Assembly: GCF_007558865.1 (NCBI RefSeq)
Contig: NZ_VLPK01000002.1
Location: 124,001-188,000 of the forward strand
Reading direction: 5' to 3'
DNA: 64,000 nucleotides
Source of the DNA: Mucilaginibacter corticis
GTDB lineage: Bacteria; Bacteroidota; Bacteroidia; Sphingobacteriales; Sphingobacteriaceae
Below the pieces are notes generated by a model. That model made no database searches. It saw nothing but the letters and a program-made list of their open reading frames with translations, and had not been told where the DNA came from. Shown here piece after piece: positions 7,988-15,382 of this stretch; within the stretch, counting starts at the first letter, position 1, and every line of letters starts with the position of its first letter. Both the position numbers and the translations under genes were made by a program.

Positions 7988-8392
7988 ATGCCCGAAAAAG
8001 AGAAACTCCGAATAGATAAATACTTATGGTCCATCCGACTGTTTAAAACGCGGACGCTTGCTGCTGATGCCTGCAAAGCCGGGCGGGTTAAGTTGGATGG
8101 TAACAATATCAAACCATCGCACGAAGTAAAGCTGGGCGAAGTTTACCAGGTGTCAAAAGGGCCGGACCGTAAAGTAATCAGGGTGACGGGACTGTTAGAA
8201 AGCCGTACGGATGCCAAAACCGCCGTTGGTTATTATGAAGATATTACCCCGGTTGAACAAACGCCCGCGTTTAAATCAATGTTCCAGGCTCCGGTGCTAA
8301 AACGCGACCGAGGTACCGGCCGCCCTACAAAACGGGACAGGCGCGAGATAGATGGCCTGCAGGAGGACTTTTTTGAGAAAGGGGATCAGTAA
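7988..8392 (+). CDS. hslR: RNA-binding S4 domain protein, Hsp15 (HslR)-like
   Basis: The S4 RNA-binding domain is at residues 6-60: LRIDKYLWSIRLFKTRTLAADACKAGRVKLDGNNIKPSHEVKLGEVYQV. The order and spacing match Hsp15, which binds stalled 50S subunits carrying nascent peptidyl-tRNA. The C-terminal part is basic (KRDRGTGRPTKRDRRE), consistent with rRNA binding. The 134-aa length matches the family. A paralogous S4 protein cannot be excluded. The next gene follows after 55 bp and is not obviously related. Confidence 0.8.
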   Translation: MPEKEKLRIDKYLWSIRLFKTRTLAADACKAGRVKLDGNNIKPSHEVKLGEVYQVSKGPDRKVIRVTGLLESRTDAKTAVGYYEDITPVEQTPAFKSMFQAPVLKRDRGTGRPTKRDRREIDGLQEDFFEKGDQ

Positions 8393-8447
8393 GAATGTGT
8401 CAGTCCGTTTTTCGCAGAATAGCAATTAAATTGTATATTTAGTTAGT

Positions 8448-9584
8448 ATGGTCTATTTGCTTTTTTTCGCTCTAACAGCATTTGCATTATTATTTATTTC
8501 ACTTCCGTTTTTTAAAAAATTAGATGAACCGCCAACCCGGCATCGCATTAGCTCAATTGATGGTTTAAGGGGATTCCTGGCATTCGCGGTAGTAGTTAAT
8601 CACTTTGACTCGACACTTTATACTATAAAGTTTTCAAAATGGGGTACTTACCACCTCTTTGATGGTTTGTTGGGCGAGGTTGGCGTCTCCATATTCTTTA
8701 TGATAACTGGTTACCTTTTTTGGGGAAAACTGCTCTCATCGCAAGGAAAAACCAACTGGAAGATCTTATTTGTAAACCGTTTTTTCAGGATAGCGCCCGT
8801 TTACTACGCGGTTTTAATACCCGTATTGCTAATTGTGGGTTTTGCTACAGGATTTCAAATAAAGGTGCCGCCCCTAAGCCTGGTTTATTCCTTATTCAGA
8901 TGGCTGTTTATCGGGATGCAAACCATGGGGGACATCAATACATTCCAGATGATGTGGGTGCTTGGGGTAGTGTGGACTTTGCGTTATGAATGGCTATTTT
9001 ACTTCTCGTTAATTTTTACCTCGTATTTCATCAGGAAAAATGTTTCGCTTTTATTCTGCATAGCCGGCTTAATACTGGGTTTGGTACACCTGCAATTCTG
9101 GCATCCTGACAAACCTGCAATACCTTTATTCTTGTGCGGCATGCTGTGTGCCACACTTAAAAGCATGAATGTGAATATTAAAAGTCACGATTTACTTAAT
9201 TCATTCATAGCCGTTCTGTCGATAGTTTTGATTTTTACCTTTTTTCATACAGCGACAGGGGTGGTGCAGGTATTGTTATTACTGGTTTTCTTCTTCCTGA
9301 TCACAATTACCGACTCACAGTTATTCGGCTTGCTTTCACTCACAGGTGCTAAACGCATAAGTCATGTCAGCTATAGTTTATACCTGACACACATGTCTGT
9401 GCTGTATCTTTTTTTCAATACCCCGGCCATAAAAAACTTTTGCAAACAAGGCGATAACCAGTTTTGGCTGTTAACTTTTGTTTGTACGCTTATTGTTATA
9501 GTTACAAGCTCATTATGTTATTACTTTATTGAAAAAGGCGGAGCGTTAGCCGGGAAAAGATTTGTGAAGAAATATATGCAATAA
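8448..9584 (+). CDS. Acyltransferase 3 family integral membrane protein
   Basis: A 378-aa protein with an N-terminal membrane segment followed by SIDGLRGFLAFAVVVNHFDS, the acyltransferase-3 signature with the conserved Arg and His. About ten membrane helices follow, and the C-terminal region has SYSLYLTHMSVLYL, also typical. It probably O-acylates an envelope sugar. It differs from the copy at 4560-5609 by having an extra N-terminal helix before the signature. The convergent guanine deaminase gene ends 7 bp downstream. Confidence 0.85.
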   Translation: MVYLLFFALTAFALLFISLPFFKKLDEPPTRHRISSIDGLRGFLAFAVVVNHFDSTLYTIKFSKWGTYHLFDGLLGEVGVSIFFMITGYLFWGKLLSSQGKTNWKILFVNRFFRIAPVYYAVLIPVLLIVGFATGFQIKVPPLSLVYSLFRWLFIGMQTMGDINTFQMMWVLGVVWTLRYEWLFYFSLIFTSYFIRKNVSLLFCIAGLILGLVHLQFWHPDKPAIPLFLCGMLCATLKSMNVNIKSHDLLNSFIAVLSIVLIFTFFHTATGVVQVLLLLVFFFLITITDSQLFGLLSLTGAKRISHVSYSLYLTHMSVLYLFFNTPAIKNFCKQGDNQFWLLTFVCTLIVIVTSSLCYYFIEKGGALAGKRFVKKYMQ

Positions 9585-9591
9585 CAAGCCA

Positions 9592-10062
9592 TTAATAATC
9601 TGTCCTGTTCTCGTTTTCGGTCCATAGCCTGAAGGCATTTAAAGCCTCATCGCGCATCAATTGAACTATGGGTAACCTGCGTTGGTCCATGGGCAGGTCA
9701 AGCTCCTGGTAAATAAAGTGATCGTCAAAACCTATTGCAGCGGCGTCGGCCTTGGTGTTGGCATAATAAATTTTGTCTATCCGTGCCCAATAAATAGCGC
9801 CAAGGCACATGGGGCAGGGTTCGCAACTGGTATAAATTTCGCATCCGGCTAAGTTAAAAGTACCTAATTCCTGGCATGCCAAGCGGATAGCCGAAACTTC
9901 GGCGTGGGCAGTTGGGTCGTTTGTAGGCACAACTTTATTGGCGCTGCGGGCCAGCACCATACCATCCTTTACGATAACTGCGCCAAACGGACCTCCCTGG
10001 CCTTCTTTAACATTATACTCGGCAAGGTCAATTGCCATCTGCATGAATTTTTCGTGGCTCAT
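9592..10062 (-). CDS. guaD: Guanine deaminase-like nucleoside/base deaminase
   Basis: A cytidine-deaminase-fold zinc enzyme of 156 aa. Zinc and catalytic residues are visible: H53-A-E55 in PTAHAEVSAIR, and C83 and C86 in CEPCPMCLGAIYWARI. The sequence GGPFGAVIVKDG, the GFDDHFIYQELD segment and the aromatic C-terminal tail follow the pattern of Bacillus guanine deaminase GuaD, which converts guanine to xanthine. tRNA-adenosine deaminase TadA shares the zinc motif but lacks the GFDDxFIY element, so GuaD is preferred. The promoter side carries a heptamer repeat element. Confidence 0.82.
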   Translation of the reverse strand: MSHEKFMQMAIDLAEYNVKEGQGGPFGAVIVKDGMVLARSANKVVPTNDPTAHAEVSAIRLACQELGTFNLAGCEIYTSCEPCPMCLGAIYWARIDKIYYANTKADAAAIGFDDHFIYQELDLPMDQRRLPIVQLMRDEALNAFRLWTENENRTDY

Positions 10063-10070
10063 TTTAATAG

Positions 10071-10156
10071 ATTCAAGATGTAAGATTCAAGAATCAAGAC
10101 AGGATAAAATTACGAATAACTCTTGATTCTTGTTTCCTGCTTCTTGACTCTTAATA
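10071..10156. repeat. Heptanucleotide tandem repeats in hairpin arrangement (ATTCAAG type)
   Basis: Left arm units are ATTCAAG, ATGTAAG, ATTCAAG and AATCAAG (10071-10098), then the degenerate ACAGGAT. Right arm units are CTTGATT, CTTGTTT, CCTGCTT and CTTGACT (10122-10149), then CTTAATA, all in the same 7-nt register. The two arms are reverse complements in type and frame a spacer of about 17 nt. It lies between the start of the deaminase gene and the terminator palindrome. Confidence 0.85.
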
Positions 10157-10206
10157 AAAAAGAAATGCCGGCCTTTTATTAAAAGGCCGGCATTTCTTTT
10201 TTATTA
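10152..10206. terminator. Perfect 26-bp stem palindrome, bidirectional intrinsic terminator
   Basis: Two 26-nt arms (10152-10177 and 10181-10206) are perfect reverse complements around a 3-nt loop. The centre is GC-rich (GCCGGCC/GGCCGGC) and the outer parts are A- and T-runs, so it can act as a Rho-independent terminator on either strand. Its obvious client is the OmpH-like gene ending at 10213 on the minus strand. Confidence 0.85.
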
Positions 10207-10212
10207 GTTTAA

Positions 10213-10812
10213 TTATTTTTTGTCTTTCGCGTAAGCTTCATTTAGTTGTTTAACTACATCAGCAGTTACATCAAGGCTTGGGTCGACATATAATACACCC
10301 GGGGCAGCTTTTGAGTAGGTTAATATCACTTTATAACCTTTTTGCTTGGCATATTCCTTTGCAAAATCAGCAGTCTTTTCGTAAAGTTTATTGGTTTCGG
10401 TGCTTTGCGCGCTCTGAAAATCTGCACTTTCGCTTTGCTGAAATTTCTGAAAATCCTGTTGCTCGCGTGCAAGGCGTTGTTCTGTTTCCTGGCGTTTATC
10501 AGCAGCCAAAGTAGCCGCAACTTTTTGATAGTCGGCAATTTCACGTTGTAAAGCCTGGCCCTTTGATGCTACTTCCTGCTGAGCGGCTTTACCTTTAATG
10601 GTGAGGCGGTCCTGCATGTCTTTAGCATAAGTGTATTGAGCTAATAAAGAATCAGAGTTGATATATACTGTTGTTCCTTTATCGGGTGTGGTGGCAGTTG
10701 TAGGTGGCGCTACAGTTTGAGTAGCGGCAGGTTTATTATTGCAGGCAGCAACGCTTGCTGCTACCAATATGCCTAAAGTAATTTTTGTTAAAACAGAACC
10801 TGTAGTTTTCAT
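10213..10812 (-). CDS. OmpH/Skp-like periplasmic lipoprotein
   Basis: A 199-aa protein with a lipoprotein signal peptide (lipobox VAAC, Cys24), a Thr/Pro-rich linker, then YINSDSLLAQYTYAKDMQDRL and a long Gln/Glu/Lys-rich coiled coil (about residues 75-150), ending in KGYKVILTYSKAAPGVLYVDPSLDVT. This is the OmpH (Skp) family pattern of outer-membrane protein chaperones. A lipid anchor instead of a free periplasmic form is common in Bacteroidetes. It is a single gene, transcribed away from gyrB. A role in envelope protein folding is inferred. Confidence 0.82.
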   Translation of the reverse strand: MKTTGSVLTKITLGILVAASVAACNNKPAATQTVAPPTTATTPDKGTTVYINSDSLLAQYTYAKDMQDRLTIKGKAAQQEVASKGQALQREIADYQKVAATLAADKRQETEQRLAREQQDFQKFQQSESADFQSAQSTETNKLYEKTADFAKEYAKQKGYKVILTYSKAAPGVLYVDPSLDVTADVVKQLNEAYAKDKK

Positions 10813-10986
10813 TTAAAGCTATTTTTTGATGATAAATGATGGCATATTTATCTGATATGAGCCATCACTTTTTAATAAAATTTTTCACAAAGATAAACTT
10901 TCATACCAAGTATCCTAATCATTTACAGGTGATACAAATAGCGGCGCATATTTATCAACAGTAGTGATAAAGTGCCTTAAAATGCG

Positions 10987-10994
10987 TATTTTTG
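10987..10994 (+). promoter_or_regulatory. Candidate -7 element of the gyrB promoter
   Basis: TATTTTTG matches the Bacteroidetes -7 consensus TAnnTTTG and lies 23 bp before the preferred gyrB ATG. No good TTTG box is found 19-21 bp upstream, so support is partial. If real, the transcript starts near 11001, which excludes the upstream ATG at 10964. Confidence 0.35.
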
Positions 10995-11017
10995 TGAGTT
11001 ATTGTTTTAACCCAATT

Positions 11018-12976
11018 ATGAGCGAAGAAAATATAGACAAATCGAATTACTCAGCAGATAATATACAGGTTTTAGAGGGTTTAGAGGCAGTTAGAAAGCG
11101 CCCATCCATGTACATTGGCGATACCGGTGTAAAAGGTCTTCACCATTTGGTTTATGAGGTTGTTGACAACTCCATTGACGAGGCTCTTGCCGGTTACTGC
11201 GACACTATAAACGTTACTATACACAAAGGCAACTCAATTACCGTTGTCGATAATGGCCGGGGTATCCCAACCGGTATCACCACCAAAGAAAAAGTATCGG
11301 CACTGCAAATTGTAATGACCGTTTTGCACGCGGGTGGTAAATTTGATAAAGATACTTACAAAGTATCAGGTGGTTTGCATGGTGTGGGTGTAAGTTGCGT
11401 TAACGCGCTGTCAACCCATATGAAAACTGTTGTTGAGCGCGAGGGTAAAATATTTACACAAGAATATGCGCAGGGTAAACCGTTGTTTGATGTTAAGGAG
11501 ATAGGTACTTCTGATAGGACAGGTACTACCCAGACCTTTCAGCCAGATCCGGAAATATTTCAATTAACAACCGAATACAAATTTGATACCCTGGCAGCCC
11601 GCTTACGCGAACTGGCTTACCTGAATAAGGGTATCAGGTTAACTTTAACCGACGAGCGCGAGCCGAACGAAGACGGAACTTTCCTTTCGGAAGAGTTTTA
11701 TTCGGTAGGTGGTTTGAGCGAGTTTGTTAAATTTTTGGATGGCACGCGTACATCTATCATCCCGGAGCCTATTTATGTTGACGGTATTAAACAAGGCATA
11801 CCGGTTGAACTGGCTTTGCAATACAATGATACCTACTCAGAGAATGTTTTCTCGTACGTAAATAACATCAACACTATTGAGGGCGGTACGCACGTGGCCG
11901 GTTTCCGCAGGGGCTTGACCCGTACGTTAAAAAGCTATGCTGATAAAGAAGGTTTATTAAAAAACCTTAAAGTTGAAATTACCGGCGATGACTTCCGCGA
12001 AGGTTTAACTGCGGTTGTATCTGTAAAGGTACAAGAACCACAGTTTGAAGGACAGACCAAAGGCAAATTAGGTAATAACGAGGTAATGGGCGCGGTTGAC
12101 CAGGCCGTAGGTGAAATTTTAGGTAATTACCTTGAAGAGCACCCTAAAGAGGCCCGCATGATCGTGAATAAGGTTGTACTGGCCGCTACTGCCCGTGCAG
12201 CTGCACGTAAAGCGCGCGAACTGGTACAACGCAAAAGCGTAATGAGCGGTTCAGGCTTACCCGGCAAGTTATCTGATTGCGCCAACAGCGACCCGGCTTT
12301 ATGCGAGATCTACCTTGTCGAAGGTGACTCGGCGGGTGGTACTGCTAAGCAGGGCCGCGACCGCGAATACCAGGCTATTTTGCCGTTAAGGGGTAAGATC
12401 CTTAACGTAGAGAAAGCTATGGAGCACAAGATCTATGAGAACGAAGAGATAAAAAATATGTTCACCGGCCTTGGCGTTAGCCGCGGTACGCCTGAAGATG
12501 ATAAAGCCCTGAACTTAACCAAGCTACGTTACCACAAAATTGTGATCATGACGGATGCTGACGTTGACGGATCGCACATTACAACCCTGATCCTTACTTT
12601 CTTCTTCCGTTATATGAAGGAGTTGATCGAAGCAGGATATGTTTACATTGCATCGCCGCCGCTTTACCAGGTTAAAAAAGGTAAGGAGTTTGAATATTGC
12701 TGGAACGACGAGCAACGCGACCGTGCCATACAACGCCTTAAAGGTGCCGGTAAAGAAGAGAGCGTAAACGTACAGCGCTACAAAGGTTTGGGTGAGATGA
12801 ACGCCGAGCAATTATGGGAAACCACCATGGACCCGGCACGCCGTACTTTAAAACAAGCCAGCATTGAAAACGCTGCCGAATGCGACCATACTTTCTCTAT
12901 GTTAATGGGCGATGAGGTTGCCCCACGCCGCGCGTTTATAGAGAAAAACGCTAAATACGCGAGGATAGATACGTAG
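11018..12976 (+). CDS. gyrB: DNA gyrase subunit B
   Basis: ATPase subunit of the type II topoisomerase that introduces negative supercoils. The start MSEENIDKSNYSADNIQVLEGLEAVRKRPSMYIGDT at 11018 gives 652 aa, the usual Bacteroidetes length. A further upstream ATG (10964) would add 18 atypical residues. Visible elements are the GHKL ATPase (EVVDNSIDEALAG, VVDNGRGIP, GGLHGVGVSCVNALS), the transducer domain with QTKGKLGN, and the Toprim domain with LVEGDSAGG, LRGKILNVEKA and IIMTDADVDGSHI (here VIMTDADVDGSHI), ending in the QRYKGLGEMNAEQLWETTMDP tail. It is a single gene with a strong terminator. Confidence 0.97.
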   Translation: MSEENIDKSNYSADNIQVLEGLEAVRKRPSMYIGDTGVKGLHHLVYEVVDNSIDEALAGYCDTINVTIHKGNSITVVDNGRGIPTGITTKEKVSALQIVMTVLHAGGKFDKDTYKVSGGLHGVGVSCVNALSTHMKTVVEREGKIFTQEYAQGKPLFDVKEIGTSDRTGTTQTFQPDPEIFQLTTEYKFDTLAARLRELAYLNKGIRLTLTDEREPNEDGTFLSEEFYSVGGLSEFVKFLDGTRTSIIPEPIYVDGIKQGIPVELALQYNDTYSENVFSYVNNINTIEGGTHVAGFRRGLTRTLKSYADKEGLLKNLKVEITGDDFREGLTAVVSVKVQEPQFEGQTKGKLGNNEVMGAVDQAVGEILGNYLEEHPKEARMIVNKVVLAATARAAARKARELVQRKSVMSGSGLPGKLSDCANSDPALCEIYLVEGDSAGGTAKQGRDREYQAILPLRGKILNVEKAMEHKIYENEEIKNMFTGLGVSRGTPEDDKALNLTKLRYHKIVIMTDADVDGSHITTLILTFFFRYMKELIEAGYVYIASPPLYQVKKGKEFEYCWNDEQRDRAIQRLKGAGKEESVNVQRYKGLGEMNAEQLWETTMDPARRTLKQASIENAAECDHTFSMLMGDEVAPRRAFIEKNAKYARIDT

Positions 12977-12993
12977 GCGGATTTCGAATTTCG

Positions 12994-13011
12994 TCCCGAT
13001 AGCTATCGGGA
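12994..13011. repeat. 18-bp perfect palindrome TCCCGATAGCTATCGGGA, copy A
   Basis: The palindrome is flanked by 11-bp direct repeats ATTTCGAATTT (12981-12991 and 13015-13025). An identical 18-bp palindrome is found at 40348-40365 inside another repeat element. It lies between the gyrB stop codon and its terminator hairpin. Confidence 0.8.
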
Positions 13012-13037
13012 TCAATTTCGAATTTAACAAGATTAGA

Positions 13038-13062
13038 GCCGCTCATTGAGCGGCTTTTTTTT
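13038..13062 (+). terminator. Intrinsic terminator of gyrB
   Basis: Stem GCCGCTCA/TGAGCGGC around 13038-13054, followed by an eight-T run, about 60 bp after the gyrB stop codon. Confidence 0.85.
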
Positions 13063-13079
13063 ATGCATATTTTCCGAAG

Positions 13080-13172
13080 CGTCATTGCGAGCGAGGAACG
13101 AGCATGGCAATCTCTACAAGCCAGGCGGATAACTATCGCGCAGAGATAGCCACGCTATCGCTCGCAATGACG
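13080..13172. repeat. REP-like extragenic hairpin element, copy A
   Basis: A 93-bp element with terminal inverted repeats (CGTCATTGCGAGCG at the left, CGCTCGCAATGACG at the right) and inner arms around TGGCAATCTCT and its complement AGAGATAGCCA. A second copy at 51428-51529 shares both ends and most of the inside, including CAGGCGGATAA. No open reading frame is inside. It resembles the dispersed intergenic GTCATTGCGAG elements known from several Bacteroidetes. Confidence 0.85.
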
Positions 13173-13199
13173 TAGTTAGCTCATTGCTTTTACCGATAT

Positions 13200-13811
13200 T
13201 TGTTTATGCAGGAAGGCGAAAGAAAAGACGTTTATAAGATTTACAACAAGATAGCTCAATGGTTCTTTGAAAATAGACCTCAAAATCTAATTGAGAAAAG
13301 TTGCCTGGACAATTTGATCGGTTACCTGCCCCAAAATGCTACAGTGCTTGACCTGGGCTGTGGTACCGGCGAGCCGATATTGCGCTATTTATTGACGCAA
13401 GGAATAGGCGTTGTTGGTGTTGACGCGAGTGTCGAAATGCTAAAAATTGCCCGGCTTAATTTCCCTGAAACAGAATTTGTTTTGCAGGATATGCGTGAGC
13501 TTAATTTGAATCGGAAGTTTGACGCGATAATTGCCTGGCATAGCTTTTTTCATTTGCCTGCGGATGATCAGCCGGCGATGTTTTCACTGTTTGCAGCTCA
13601 ATTAAATAAGGACGGAGTTTTGATGTTTACATCAGGGACTGAACATGGCGAAGCTTGGGGTGTTAATGGCGGCGAGAATTTATTTCACGCGTCGTTAGAT
13701 ACATCGGAATATGAAACCTTATTAGCCGAACATCATTTTAAGATTTTAAAATACCAGGAAAATGATCCTGATTGTGCTGCCAATATTTGGATGGCGCAAT
13801 ACATCGGATGA
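13200..13811 (+). CDS. Class I SAM-dependent methyltransferase
   Basis: The 203-aa protein has the SAM-binding motif I VLDLGCGTGEPILRYL at about residues 55-70, an acidic loop GVDASVEMLKIA, and motif II-like DAIIAWHSFFHL. This is the Methyltransf_11/25 fold. The substrate is unknown; small-molecule methylation is likely because there is no added recognition domain. ATGs at 13200 and 13206 are both plausible starts. It lies between a REP element and a convergent gene and has no obvious partner. Confidence 0.82.
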   Translation: MFMQEGERKDVYKIYNKIAQWFFENRPQNLIEKSCLDNLIGYLPQNATVLDLGCGTGEPILRYLLTQGIGVVGVDASVEMLKIARLNFPETEFVLQDMRELNLNRKFDAIIAWHSFFHLPADDQPAMFSLFAAQLNKDGVLMFTSGTEHGEAWGVNGGENLFHASLDTSEYETLLAEHHFKILKYQENDPDCAANIWMAQYIG

Positions 13812-13814
13812 TCA

Positions 13815-15266
13815 CTATTTTTTTAAAGTTGACGCTTTCCGTTTCGCAATAATATATCCCGCTATTTTGTCAATATCAGCAGTACTTATAGCACCATTCC
13901 AGGCCGGCATTCCTTTATCTAAAACTCCGTTGGTAATCGTATTGATCAAAGCCTGTTTTGTAGAACCGTGTTTTAGCTGAGCAGCCATTAAGTTCGCGCC
14001 TTTATCAGTGCCTTTTAAATTATCGCCGTGGCAACTGGCGCACATTTGCTGTACCAGCATAGATGTGGTCATTTTTGCGGGTGATGTTTGCGCTACCGTA
14101 TTTGCGGTTATTTTTTGCGATGATAGCATGGTGTTTTTACTGCCCGACGGACGGAGGCGGCAAACCATGTCATAGCCCGGGCGCGGCTGTCCCTCTACAG
14201 GGTCTTCCTGCGAGGTGGAGAAATAAATATAGCCATCAGGCCCGGTGACCACCGAGCGGATGCGGCCGTATTGCTTTTTCAGCATTATTTCCTGATCGAC
14301 CACCTTGTCATTATTCAGGGTGATCTTCAACAGTCCTTCGCCGCGCAGGCAGGTTACCAATAGCTTGCCTTTTAACTGCGGAAACTTATCGCCATTATAA
14401 AACATGGCTTCGCTTGGTCCGATTGACGGGGTAAACTCGGCTAGGGGCGATACCATGCCTTCATGCGTCATCTGGTGATGGATGATAGGCCAGCCATAAT
14501 TCAGGCCCGGTTTAATGATGTTAACTTCATCGCCGCCGGTAGGGCCGTGCTCAGAGTCAAACAGCGTATTTGTACCAGGTTCAAATGCCAATCCCTGCGG
14601 GTTGCGGTGTCCGTAGCTCCAGATCTCTTTTTTTGCAGTATCGTTTTTAAAGAAAGGATTATCAGCCGGTATGGTGCCATCATCATTTACTCTTAATATT
14701 TTACCATTTAGCGCTTTTAGGTCCTGTGCTAATATAGCCTCATCCGCATCGCCGGTGGTAATGTATAGTTTCTTGTCCGGTCCAAACACCAGCCGGCAAC
14801 CGGTGTGGTTTTGGTTGGCATGAATATCATTACGGATAATGAATGGTTTTACCAGTGTATCGTTTCTAAATTCATAACGCACTATCTGCAGGCGGATCTT
14901 ATCGCCCAGCCAATAATCATTAGCTATATAAATAAAGCGATTATGAATAAAATCAGGATGCAATACCATACCCAGCATGCCGGTTTTATTACGCTGCGGG
15001 ATGTTAGGAATAATAAACGCAGGTTTGTCTACCAGTTTACCATTACGATAAACACGAAGTTTGCCGGTACGCTCGGTAAACAGCATGGTATTATCCGGCA
15101 AAAAAACAATTTGCCAGGGCACCTTCATGTTTTTAACTAATGTATCAACCTGGTAGCCTGACGAGTCGGCCAATTTTATTGCAACCTTGCTTTTTTTACC
15201 GGTTACAAATGCACTAAAAATTATTGCAACAAGGCATACAGCCAGTAACCATTTTAATGTTTTCAT
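13815..15266 (-). CDS. PQQ-dependent sugar dehydrogenase fused to cytochrome c
   Basis: Two domains in one exported protein of 483 aa. A signal peptide or anchor (KTLKWLLAVCLVAIIFSAFVTG) is followed by a six-bladed propeller of the glucose/sorbosone dehydrogenase family (about 35-370). It has VPWQIVFLPDNTMLFTERTGKLRVY, NHTGCRLVFGPDKKLYITTGDA, WSYGHRNPQGLAFEP and EHGPTGGDEVN, matching aldose sugar dehydrogenases that use PQQ. The C-terminal 90 residues are a c-type cytochrome with one CASCH heme site and a distal Met in GVLDKGMPAWNG. Electrons from sugar oxidation would pass within the protein to a periplasmic carrier. No pqq synthesis genes are here. The start at 15266 (second Met) gives a normal signal peptide. 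Confidence 0.87.
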   Translation of the reverse strand: MKTLKWLLAVCLVAIIFSAFVTGKKSKVAIKLADSSGYQVDTLVKNMKVPWQIVFLPDNTMLFTERTGKLRVYRNGKLVDKPAFIIPNIPQRNKTGMLGMVLHPDFIHNRFIYIANDYWLGDKIRLQIVRYEFRNDTLVKPFIIRNDIHANQNHTGCRLVFGPDKKLYITTGDADEAILAQDLKALNGKILRVNDDGTIPADNPFFKNDTAKKEIWSYGHRNPQGLAFEPGTNTLFDSEHGPTGGDEVNIIKPGLNYGWPIIHHQMTHEGMVSPLAEFTPSIGPSEAMFYNGDKFPQLKGKLLVTCLRGEGLLKITLNNDKVVDQEIMLKKQYGRIRSVVTGPDGYIYFSTSQEDPVEGQPRPGYDMVCRLRPSGSKNTMLSSQKITANTVAQTSPAKMTTSMLVQQMCASCHGDNLKGTDKGANLMAAQLKHGSTKQALINTITNGVLDKGMPAWNGAISTADIDKIAGYIIAKRKASTLKK

Positions 15267-15342
15267 ACACAAGGTAATATGAATTGCGATTTTTTGTTTT
15301 CTGAACTAAGATAATGAAATAGTGTATTATTAAAGCGAAAAC

Positions 15343-15382
15343 ATTCACTCAATCACTCATTCAATAATTCACTCATTAAACC
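15343..15382. repeat. Octanucleotide tandem repeat (ATTCACTC type), single arm
   Basis: Units in 8-nt register are ATTCACTC, AATCACTC, ATTCAATA, ATTCACTC, then the degenerate ATTAAACC, ending exactly at the stop codon of tamL (15383). No inverted partner arm is visible. It appears to be a one-armed relative of the heptamer hairpins elsewhere in the window. Confidence 0.7.

Noticed and set aside
10964..11017. Longer gyrB with an upstream ATG
   Set aside because: The extra 18 residues are not GyrB-like, and a TAnnTTTG promoter element lies inside them.
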